This document shows, piece after piece, positions 18,095 to 25,545 of a DNA stretch of 64,000 bases (positions are counted from its first letter, which is position 1; each line of letters begins with the position of its first letter). The translations under genes were made by a program, and so were the position numbers. This DNA comes from Leptonema illini DSM 21528 (lineage in GTDB: Bacteria > Spirochaetota > Leptospiria > Leptospirales > Leptonemataceae). Below the pieces are notes generated by a model. The model was not told the origin of the DNA and made no database searches. It was given only the letters and a program-made list of their open reading frames with translations. Location of the stretch: the NCBI RefSeq assembly GCF_000243335.1, contig NZ_JH597773.1:258365-322364 (forward strand), given 5' to 3'.

Positions 18095-19312
18095 ATGATG
18101 AATCAAAGATTTCGTAACACTCTTATTCTTACGCTTTTCGCACTCCTTCTGAGTGTGTGCAGCGGCGAGACAACATCCTCTCCGAAAACGCCCGCCTCTC
18201 CTGCCGGGAAGCATTTCGTGAACACCACCGAGATCGCATCCGATCCCGATCTCGATGCCATGGCCCGCATTATGGCCGGACTGGAGCCCGCATCGTCCGC
18301 TCCTGAGGCCTGGAAGACGATCGCCGCATCGGCCGCTTTTGCCGCTCATAAACAACAGCTGGGCGCCTCTTTTTCACGAGCCGAGAAAAGCCGTCTTTCC
18401 ATCATGAAGCAGTGGAGCGCCGAAGAGCTGGCCGACGTATGCAAAGAGGCGAATGATCTTTTTTATCCGTTCAGCGGCCCCGATATCATGACGGCGCATG
18501 CGATCTTTCCCTGCGCTAAAGACTATATCATGATCGGCCTTGAGCCGGCCGGCATTCCGCCCGCTCTTGGCAATATGAACGAGGCCGTGCGTGCCCGTTA
18601 TTTTGCCGCCGTGCGCAATTCGCTGGGAAGCATCTTAAACTATTCTTTTTTCAGAACGAACGACATGCGCGATGACTTTCGCGGAGTACTCGACGGACTG
18701 ACTCCGATTCTTATGGTCTTCCTTGCTCGCGAAGGCAACGAGCTTGTTGCGGCCCGCGTTGCGACGATGCTACCCGATGGAACGATCAGCGAACGCGATC
18801 CGAAGAAGGCGCCTTCGGCCGAGGAACGCAAAGCCGAAGCGACGGGCGTTCCGGGCATCCGCTTCTACTTCAAAGATGTGAAAGACGGACGTCTGAAAAC
18901 CGTTACCTACTTCTCGGTCGATATCTCTGATACGGGCCTTGCAAACAGAGCCTTCTTTCTCGAAACGATCGGCCGCACGGGCACCTATACGACTTACCTG
19001 AAATCTGCTTCTTATCTCATGCATCGCGATTCCTTCTCGAAGATCCGCAGCTTCATCCTGGATAACAGCGATCATGTCATCCAGGACGATTCGGGCATGC
19101 CGCTTGCTTTTTTTCCCGAGGCAAAATGGAACCGCTCGTTCTATGGCATGTACACGCAGCCCATTCCGCTTTTTGCAAGCCGCTATCAGCCCGATCTGCG
19201 CGCCATCTACAAAGATCCGGTAAAAAACGGCGTGAAGAAGCTTCCGTTTGGAACGGGTTATAACTTCAAAGAAGGCGACTCGCATCTGCTTGTGGCCCGC
19301 AAGAAGAAGTAA
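18095..19312 (+). CDS. Putative lipoprotein of unknown function
   Basis: A 405-residue protein with a typical leader (residues 1-21). LLSVC is a spirochete-style lipobox with Cys22 lipidated, followed by a Ser/Thr/Pro-rich linker. The globular part is mixed alpha/beta with two cysteines (ADVCKEANDLFYPFSGPD and IFPCAKDY) and no recognised domain. It is a single-gene unit, divergent from the permease by about 180 nt and closed by a strong terminator. A surface or periplasmic location is inferred from the lipobox only. Confidence 0.75.
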   Translation: MMNQRFRNTLILTLFALLLSVCSGETTSSPKTPASPAGKHFVNTTEIASDPDLDAMARIMAGLEPASSAPEAWKTIAASAAFAAHKQQLGASFSRAEKSRLSIMKQWSAEELADVCKEANDLFYPFSGPDIMTAHAIFPCAKDYIMIGLEPAGIPPALGNMNEAVRARYFAAVRNSLGSILNYSFFRTNDMRDDFRGVLDGLTPILMVFLAREGNELVAARVATMLPDGTISERDPKKAPSAEERKAEATGVPGIRFYFKDVKDGRLKTVTYFSVDISDTGLANRAFFLETIGRTGTYTTYLKSASYLMHRDSFSKIRSFILDNSDHVIQDDSGMPLAFFPEAKWNRSFYGMYTQPIPLFASRYQPDLRAIYKDPVKNGVKKLPFGTGYNFKEGDSHLLVARKKK

Positions 19313-19333
19313 CCGCTTCCTGCGCTATGCGAA

Positions 19334-19361
19334 AAGGCCGGCCCGTTGCCGGCCTTTTTTT
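19334..19361 (+). terminator. Rho-independent terminator
   Basis: A perfect 9-bp stem AAGGCCGGC/GCCGGCCTT with a CCGTT loop is followed by a run of T (19355-19361). It lies 21 nt after the lipoprotein stop. Confidence 0.93.
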
Positions 19362-19510
19362 ATTTCAGGGAACCCGGCCGCCGACCCTACAACGAGTTCG
19401 GGCAGAGAAGTAAGGATAATGGCGTTAGCGTCAGAGCAGCCCCATTCCCCAAAAAATACTCCCTGACCGAAATTAATTGAAAATTTTGAACCAACTCCGG
19501 TCATAGTAAT

Positions 19511-20833
19511 ATGAAAGGCAGAGCCGCCCCTCTCCTGCTCTTTGCTCTTCTGCCGGCTGCCTGCCTGCGGGGCCCTCTTCACGCTCCCGATGACAGTATC
19601 TTTTCGCTCTTCAACCTGAATGCCTTTTTCTCCAGCGGATCAACGGGGCAGCTCGATACCAGCTTCGGCGGATCAGGGGCGGCGATTTTCGATAGCGGAT
19701 TCACAGACAACTGTCTGGACATCGCTCTTTTAAGCGATGACAGCGTCGTCACGACCGGCGTCTCTTTTAACGGAGCAGTGAACGAGCTGATCGCCTCTCG
19801 CTACAGCGCCGGCGGCCTGCCCGTTCTTTCGTTTGGAACATCAGGCACCTTTCACTATAACACCGGAAGCAATACAGGCGGAATCAAAATCCGTCGTATC
19901 GCCGCAGATCAGCTGATCCTTGCCGGCTACACGACAAATGCCGGTACCGATACGCTGCTCTTAAAAATCGACGCCTCGGGTAACCTTGATCCGGGCTTTG
20001 GAACGGCCGGTGTCTCCGTTTTCGATCTACTCACTCCCGACGACTCGACAAGCGACCTTGTCATCGACCATGCCGGTCGTCCGGTACTTTCGCTTTCTAC
20101 AGGCGATCAGTTCTTCATGGCCGCACGGTTCACGGCAAGCGGCGCCCTTGATACGGCCTTTAACGGAACCGGCATAGTACAAACGCCGCTGCCATCGGGA
20201 CAGGCCGACGCCTATGCCATTGCCGTCGACGCCTCTAACCGCGTCATTGCAGGCGGATACGATTACGGAGGAGCAGGCACGTATCCGTCTACGGTGATCC
20301 GTTATACATCGGTGGGCGCGCTTGATACGGCGTTCGCCGGAACGGGAATCGTCCAGACCGACCTGAGCGCAACGGTGGGCGATGCGTTCTATTCGGTGAT
20401 CGTTCAGCCTGACGGTAAGATCGTCGCCGCCGGTTACGCCAATGTCGCGGCAGGTAGCGACGCCCTCGCCGTTGTGCGTTATCTGAGCAACGGATCGCTT
20501 GATGCGAGCTTTGGAACGGGCGGGATCGTGCTTATTGATGTGACTGCAGGCCCCGACAGTCTACGATCCGTCATCCTGCAACCCGACGGCAAGAACGTCG
20601 CAGCGGGAACGGCCGATGCAGGAAGCGCCGGCTCCGATATGGTCGTCGTGCGTCTTCATCCGGGCGGCACCCTTGACACGACGTTCGGCGGAACGGGCGT
20701 CGTTCTTATCGATATCTACGGAGCCACGGACTATGGCTCCCGTGTTCTGCTGCAGAGCGACGGAGCGATTCTCGTGGCAGGTACTGCGAGTAACGGGGCG
20801 AATAACGACGCGGCTATCGTGAGGCTGAGGTAA
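19511..20833 (+). CDS. Delta-60-repeat lipoprotein (beta-propeller-like)
   Basis: A 440-residue exported protein. The leader ends in LLPAAC, a good lipobox (Cys18). The mature part consists of about seven repeats of roughly 55-60 residues with the LD(T/P/A)xFGxxG pattern: LDTSFGGSG, LDPGFGTAG, LDTAFNGTG, LDTAFAGTG, LDASFGTGG and LDTTFGGTG are easily seen, each followed by a QPDGKIVAAG-type strand. This is the 'delta-60' repeat found in large secreted bacterial proteins, with unknown ligand. It stands alone on the plus strand, 24 nt before the convergent lepB end. A surface-exposed role is inferred. Confidence 0.85.
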   Translation: MKGRAAPLLLFALLPAACLRGPLHAPDDSIFSLFNLNAFFSSGSTGQLDTSFGGSGAAIFDSGFTDNCLDIALLSDDSVVTTGVSFNGAVNELIASRYSAGGLPVLSFGTSGTFHYNTGSNTGGIKIRRIAADQLILAGYTTNAGTDTLLLKIDASGNLDPGFGTAGVSVFDLLTPDDSTSDLVIDHAGRPVLSLSTGDQFFMAARFTASGALDTAFNGTGIVQTPLPSGQADAYAIAVDASNRVIAGGYDYGGAGTYPSTVIRYTSVGALDTAFAGTGIVQTDLSATVGDAFYSVIVQPDGKIVAAGYANVAAGSDALAVVRYLSNGSLDASFGTGGIVLIDVTAGPDSLRSVILQPDGKNVAAGTADAGSAGSDMVVVRLHPGGTLDTTFGGTGVVLIDIYGATDYGSRVLLQSDGAILVAGTASNGANNDAAIVRLR

Positions 20834-20856
20834 CGGAGCGCTGCTCGCATCGCCCT

Positions 20857-21894
20857 TCAATCAACGACGATGCCGATACGATCCCACCGAATCTTCATGC
20901 GCTTCCACTTTGCCAGCCCGGTAGTTGTGGCCGATCCCTGTCCTTGAGAATCCTGGAGATGAGCGCTATCGATCTTTCGCTTATGGCGCAGATCGTCCTG
21001 CCAATCTATAGAGAAATAATGGAACATGTATTCATGGGTTATCCTGTCCGCCGATACCGGACCGAGATACCGAGAGTCCTTTGAATCATCACGGTTATCT
21101 CCCATCAAGAAATACTGATCGGGCCCGAGAACGAAGGTATTCGCTACAAACTGACCAGCATCTTCAGCGCCTTCTTGAATCCAGTATTTCTTTTCACCAG
21201 AACCCTCCTGATATAGAGTAAAAGGCTCATCCACTCGTCGCACGACAGCGTGCGACGTTTTCTCATCGAGGATGCTCTGTCCGTTTACGAATACGTTCAA
21301 GACCGATCCGTTCTCTGTGTTTTTCTCTCGTAACACCACGGTATCGCCCGGAATGCCAATGATACGCTTAAGCCATTTGCGCTCAGGACCGTTTTCTTCA
21401 ACATGTTGCCAGACGACGAGCTTTCCGCGCGCTTTCTGGTCCTCGTTCATTATTCGCCTGACGTAAATATAATCCCCCCCAAACAGAGTCGGTTCCATCG
21501 AAGAGCTGACAATATTATGGGCAGACGCTACATTCTTTTCGGTGAAGAGATCAAACGGATAACCTCCAGCAGCCTTTAGAATGAAGACAAGAGGAACGAC
21601 CCATAAGGCATGCGGCAGACGAAAGAATCGATTGTCTGACGCCGGCCGGCCTCCAACAATCATCGTATCAAGCATTATTAAGGCGTATAAAGCGAATACG
21701 GTCAGAAAAAAAGTGGCTGCAGCACCTATCCCGCCCAGAAGCAGGTGAGACAGCATCAGTCCCCCTCTCAACAGCGACACCAAGAACAGGCTGACGAGAG
21801 CCATCAGGAAAAAGCGACGTGGCTGCTTCAGGTAGTAATATCCAAACGGAAACAGCAGCAGGTTCAGGGCTACCGCTATGATCTTGCGCTTCAC
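20857..21894 (-). CDS. lepB: Signal peptidase I with extended multi-span membrane N-terminus
   Basis: An S26 leader peptidase of 345 residues that cleaves signal peptides at the outer face of the inner membrane. The catalytic Ser is S132 in SSSMEPTL and the general-base Lys is K176 in KRIIGIPGD. The GDNRDDSKDSRYLG box is near residue 275. The first 110 residues contain about four hydrophobic segments, more than the one or two of a standard enzyme. It is therefore an N-terminally expanded form. The start is GTG at 21894, which overlaps the TGA of ilvH (GTGA, 21891-21894), so translation is probably coupled. The frame upstream of 21894 is only the shadow of ilvH. Confidence 0.9.
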   Translation of the reverse strand: MKRKIIAVALNLLLFPFGYYYLKQPRRFFLMALVSLFLVSLLRGGLMLSHLLLGGIGAAATFFLTVFALYALIMLDTMIVGGRPASDNRFFRLPHALWVVPLVFILKAAGGYPFDLFTEKNVASAHNIVSSSMEPTLFGGDYIYVRRIMNEDQKARGKLVVWQHVEENGPERKWLKRIIGIPGDTVVLREKNTENGSVLNVFVNGQSILDEKTSHAVVRRVDEPFTLYQEGSGEKKYWIQEGAEDAGQFVANTFVLGPDQYFLMGDNRDDSKDSRYLGPVSADRITHEYMFHYFSIDWQDDLRHKRKIDSAHLQDSQGQGSATTTGLAKWKRMKIRWDRIGIVVD

Positions 21895-22370
21895 TCCGCC
21901 GCCAGCGGAAGGGCAATCTGACCTGTGCGGGCGACCTCGATGATGCCGTATTGTTCGAGAATGGTCATGAGGCCGTTGATCTGACGCGGGTTGCCCTGCA
22001 CGTCGATGAGAAGGCTGTCGGCCGTGATCTCCTGAACGCGACCGTGAAAGATCTCGACGATGCCGAAAAGCTCGGATCGGTTGCCGGCCGTGCATTTGAC
22101 GCGCACAAGCACGACCTCGCGCACGATGGACTGATTCCAGGCAAGCAGGCGCACGTCGATAACGTCGGCCAGTTTGAGCATCTGCCCCTGAAGCTGTTTC
22201 GCGGTCTTCTCGTCGCCTTTGACGACAAGCGTGATGACCGAGACGTCGGGGTCCTGCGTCACACCGACGGCGATAGAATCAATGTTGAATCCCCTTCTCG
22301 TAAAAAGGCCCGAGACGTGACTCATGACGCCGGGTCGGTTGCGAACGTTGATGGACAGGATATGCTTCAC
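21891..22370 (-). CDS. ilvH: Acetolactate synthase small (regulatory) subunit
   Basis: A 159-residue regulatory subunit of acetohydroxyacid synthase, which stabilises the catalytic subunit and mediates valine feedback in branched-chain amino acid synthesis. The N-terminal ACT domain shows the NRPGVMSHVSGLFTRRGFNIDSI motif (residues 11-33, split here by normal wording) and GVTQDPDVSVITLVV. A C-terminal second domain begins near VREVVLVRVKC. The length is standard. The catalytic subunit gene is not adjacent in the window; the gene is instead coupled to lepB downstream, an unusual partner. Confidence 0.95.
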   Translation of the reverse strand: MKHILSINVRNRPGVMSHVSGLFTRRGFNIDSIAVGVTQDPDVSVITLVVKGDEKTAKQLQGQMLKLADVIDVRLLAWNQSIVREVVLVRVKCTAGNRSELFGIVEIFHGRVQEITADSLLIDVQGNPRQINGLMTILEQYGIIEVARTGQIALPLAAE

Positions 22371-22462
22371 GGGTGTTTCCTCGAAACCAGGTGACTTCTC
22401 AGGGGCGACCGGTCAATGGAATTTCACTTTCCTCTTATCGCCGTCGTCAATTCTCTGCTCAC

Positions 22463-24442
22463 ATGCTCCGACTCTTCTTCGCCCTGCTCTTTCTTCCGCT
22501 GCGCCTCATCGTTTTCGCCTTCTACAGGCTCACGCTCTTGAAAAGGCGCTCGATCCTGCATCTGCACGTTCCGGATCGCTTCACGCTCTTCGAGTCGTCA
22601 GGCTGGATGAGCCGCTTCGTCGGACAGGAGAAACAGGGCATCACCTACTTCCCTTTCCTCTTTCTTTTACGCCGCATTCGTAAATCGAAGGATCTACAGC
22701 AGCTGATCCTTGAGATTCCGCCGGGCTTCGAGTCGGCCCTGAACTGGAGCCAGATCTTCGACATCGCCGCCGAGCTCGACCGTATTCGGCAGGCGGGCAT
22801 TCGTATCGTCGCCCACGCCTCAGGCGGAGGCCTGCAGACCCTGCTGCTTCTTTCGCGCGCCGATCTGCGCCTCATCGCGCCGGGCGTGATGTTTCTGACC
22901 GCCCTTCCGCATCGCGAGTCGTTCTATTATGCCGGCCTGCTCGATCAGATCGGATTGCAGATCGAGGTCTATCATGCGGGCAAGTTCAAGAGCGCCGGCG
23001 AATCCCTTTCGCGCACGGGCAGCTCGTCAGCGGCGCGGGAGAATATGACGACTCTGCTCGAACGTATGCGCGCTCTCATTCTCGAACGTTTTGAACAGAC
23101 GCCGGCGCTTGACCCGGCATCCTATACTCGGTTCAAGAGACTGCTTCTTTCACAATCCATCTGCAACGCTGAAGATCTTCTTAACTCGTCTTTCGTTAAT
23201 GCCGTAGTCGAAAGCCGACGCCTGCTCGCCTATATTGCGACGGGCCGAACGGAGCAGCCTCGTCTTGAGCATAGATTCATCGGCCCGGGAGATGAGAAGC
23301 CGGCGCCGTTAGTCGAAGACGATCATACCGCAGATCTGACGCTTTTTGAAAAACGCACGATGGATGCAGGATTGTTTCTGAAAAGAGAGCGTCGACGTCT
23401 CTATCGTCCCTTTCGCCTGAAAAGGCCGCCGTCTATCGCCATCACCACGCTGCACGGCACGATCGTGCAGGGACGCACGGGCGATTCCGCGCGGGCCGGC
23501 AGCGTCGTCGCACAGGCATGGAAAGAGCTCTTTCGCGAGCTTGAAGAAGGGCCGGATCGCGCCGTCATCCTCTACGTCGACAGTCCGGGCGGTCTGAGCG
23601 ACGCCAGCGAACAGCTCTATCAACAGATTCGCGATCTTTCGCGTGTGAAGCCCGTCTTCGCCTACTTCGGAGGCGTGGCCGCATCGGGCGGCTACTATCT
23701 GGCCTGTGCGGCCAATCGAATCCATGCCTCGCCCGTATCGTTAACAGGCTCGATCGGCGTTATCCGCTTTCGGCCGCAGGCCTCGGCTCTTTTGAAGAAG
23801 CTACAGATCCGCTCGGAGCGGCTCCTGTTCGACGATACGACCGATCTACTTTCGCCGACGGCAAAACCCGGCCGAAAGTCGCGCAAGCTGCTTGAGGCGT
23901 CGACGGCTTCGGCCTACATGGATTTTATGAAGCGCGTCGCCGAGGGTCGCGGCCTTTCCGCTGAGAAGGTTCTGGCCGCCGCCGGAGGTCGCGTTTACGT
24001 CGCCGACGAGCTGAAAGGATCGGGACTGATCGATTCTACGACCGATCTCATCTCTCTGATCGAGTCGTTTCGTAAAGAGAGCGGCATGAAAGAAGAGCAG
24101 CCTCTGGACGTTCGGTTGCTTCCCGAGCTTCAGATCGATCTGAGGGCGATGATTCGCTCAGGACTTCCGTTAACCGAATCCCACATCGCCGGGTTAAGCG
24201 GTCTCTTGAACCTGGTGCCCGGAGCCGGGACGTTGCTGAAACAGCTCATCGCTTCACCCGGCGAGATCGTGCATGCGATGGTTTCGGGTTTGCCGATGAT
24301 GCTGGCCCCCTCCGTTTCGACATGCATGCACGAAACGGACGCACCTCAGCTCACACAGCAGAGTGGTCCGCGACGTAGTAACCCGGTAGGCAGGGCCTTA
24401 CATCTTTTTGCGCGCCTCTTTGAGCGGCGTTATCCGTTTTGA
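22463..24442 (+). CDS. sppA: Signal peptide peptidase SppA, long (double-domain) form
   Basis: A 659-residue S49 peptidase that degrades released signal peptides in the inner membrane. It has an N-terminal membrane segment (about 5-25), an N-terminal S49-like half and a C-terminal catalytic half, as in the E. coli 67-kDa enzyme. The Ser/Lys dyad is conserved: K176 in GKFKSAGE and S408 in GVAASGGYYLA. YVDSPGG and TGSIGVI are also present. The ATG at 22463 is chosen because homology and the membrane segment begin there. A GTG at 22373 would add 30 residues over the divergent ilvH start. Its stop overlaps the next ATG (TGATG). Confidence 0.9.
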   Translation: MLRLFFALLFLPLRLIVFAFYRLTLLKRRSILHLHVPDRFTLFESSGWMSRFVGQEKQGITYFPFLFLLRRIRKSKDLQQLILEIPPGFESALNWSQIFDIAAELDRIRQAGIRIVAHASGGGLQTLLLLSRADLRLIAPGVMFLTALPHRESFYYAGLLDQIGLQIEVYHAGKFKSAGESLSRTGSSSAARENMTTLLERMRALILERFEQTPALDPASYTRFKRLLLSQSICNAEDLLNSSFVNAVVESRRLLAYIATGRTEQPRLEHRFIGPGDEKPAPLVEDDHTADLTLFEKRTMDAGLFLKRERRRLYRPFRLKRPPSIAITTLHGTIVQGRTGDSARAGSVVAQAWKELFRELEEGPDRAVILYVDSPGGLSDASEQLYQQIRDLSRVKPVFAYFGGVAASGGYYLACAANRIHASPVSLTGSIGVIRFRPQASALLKKLQIRSERLLFDDTTDLLSPTAKPGRKSRKLLEASTASAYMDFMKRVAEGRGLSAEKVLAAAGGRVYVADELKGSGLIDSTTDLISLIESFRKESGMKEEQPLDVRLLPELQIDLRAMIRSGLPLTESHIAGLSGLLNLVPGAGTLLKQLIASPGEIVHAMVSGLPMMLAPSVSTCMHETDAPQLTQQSGPRRSNPVGRALHLFARLFERRYPF

Positions 24443-25545
24443 TGCGCCGCCTTGCCTTATTACCTCTGCTGGCGGCCTGTATCGCCTGCCATAGCGCCCC
24501 CGACGCCGGGCCCGAAGCTACCGATCCTGCCCCGGTGCACGAATCTCCCGGCATTTCGCAGGGCCGCGCATGGGGCACATCATGGTTTCTCGTCATCGAC
24601 GATACGGTCGAGAAACAGAGAGAGGCCGAAGCGGCGGTAACGAGACGCATTGCACTGTTCACGCAGGTTTTCTCTACCTACGAGACAGAGAGCGAGATCC
24701 AGCGCCTGAACCGCCTGGCGATCGGTGAAGCGGCCTCTGTATCAGGGCCCATGCAGGATGCACTACACCTTTCGCGCGATCTCTGCGAGAAAAGCCACGG
24801 AGCCTTCTGGCCGTCTCTCGGCGATCTGATGATACGAGAAGGCTTTGAGCCCGATGCTCTGTCTACGACACGGCAAAAGACCGAACTCGATCGGCTTGAT
24901 AAACCCGGGCCGGCCTCCTCCGCTCACCTGACTCGTCGAGATTGCACGACGATCGACATAAGAGGCTCCACATTCCGGCGTCGCACCACAGGGCGACTGA
25001 ATCTGAATGCCGTCGCCGAAGGCCTTCTTCTTGATGCCGTGTACGCGGATCTACAGAAGGCCGGAATATCACGCTTCCTCTTTGAATTCGGAGGTGAGAT
25101 GATCGCCGGCGCAGGCCCGGTTTCCAGAACAAAGGTTAACCAGAAATGGAAGGCCGCCATCGAATTGCTGGAAAGCGAAGAAACGGACCGGACGGAGCAG
25201 GAAAACGGTATTGAATCAGGCGGCACAGGCGATTTGTATGTTTTCTATTTTGAAAAGGCCGCCCTCTCTTCGTCGGGCACCTATCGTAACCGAAGAAACG
25301 GAAGATCCCACCTCATCAATCGCAACAATCGGGGCATTCCCGAGCTCAAGGCGGCCTCGGTTCTATGCACGGGGGAGCGAGGCGGCGCCCTTGCCGACGG
25401 GCTGGCCACGACGGCCTCCCTGCTAACGCTTGCGGAGGCGAAGCAGATCCTCGCAGAGTATGCACAGTGCGCTCTCTATTATCAGGCCGAAACGACAGAG
25501 GGCATCATATCCTATCGCTCGCCGCACTGGCCCGAGCGCCATTAA
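24442..25545 (+). CDS. ApbE-like lipoprotein with altered substrate motifs
   Basis: A 367-residue protein related to FAD:protein FMN transferase, the periplasmic enzyme that attaches FMN to flavoproteins. The leader ends in LLAAC or CIAC, so it is probably lipidated. Family features are FSTYETESEIQRLNRL, SHGAFWPSLGDLM and the C-terminal GGALADGLATTAS (Asp retained). Two usually conserved places deviate. The LDLGAIAKG-type loop reads LNLNAVAEG (Lys replaced by Glu), and the HIIDPRTG metal/flavin loop reads HLINRNNRG (Asp-Pro lost). Activity is therefore doubtful. The start ATG overlaps the sppA stop, and its TAA interlocks with the convergent gene's stop (TTAA). Confidence 0.75.
   Translation: MRRLALLPLLAACIACHSAPDAGPEATDPAPVHESPGISQGRAWGTSWFLVIDDTVEKQREAEAAVTRRIALFTQVFSTYETESEIQRLNRLAIGEAASVSGPMQDALHLSRDLCEKSHGAFWPSLGDLMIREGFEPDALSTTRQKTELDRLDKPGPASSAHLTRRDCTTIDIRGSTFRRRTTGRLNLNAVAEGLLLDAVYADLQKAGISRFLFEFGGEMIAGAGPVSRTKVNQKWKAAIELLESEETDRTEQENGIESGGTGDLYVFYFEKAALSSSGTYRNRRNGRSHLINRNNRGIPELKAASVLCTGERGGALADGLATTASLLTLAEAKQILAEYAQCALYYQAETTEGIISYRSPHWPERH

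Noticed and set aside
19630-20830. Tandem repeats considered as a CRISPR or DNA repeat array
   Set aside because: The repetition is at protein level (delta-60 repeats of about 55-60 residues); DNA copies are diverged and in frame.
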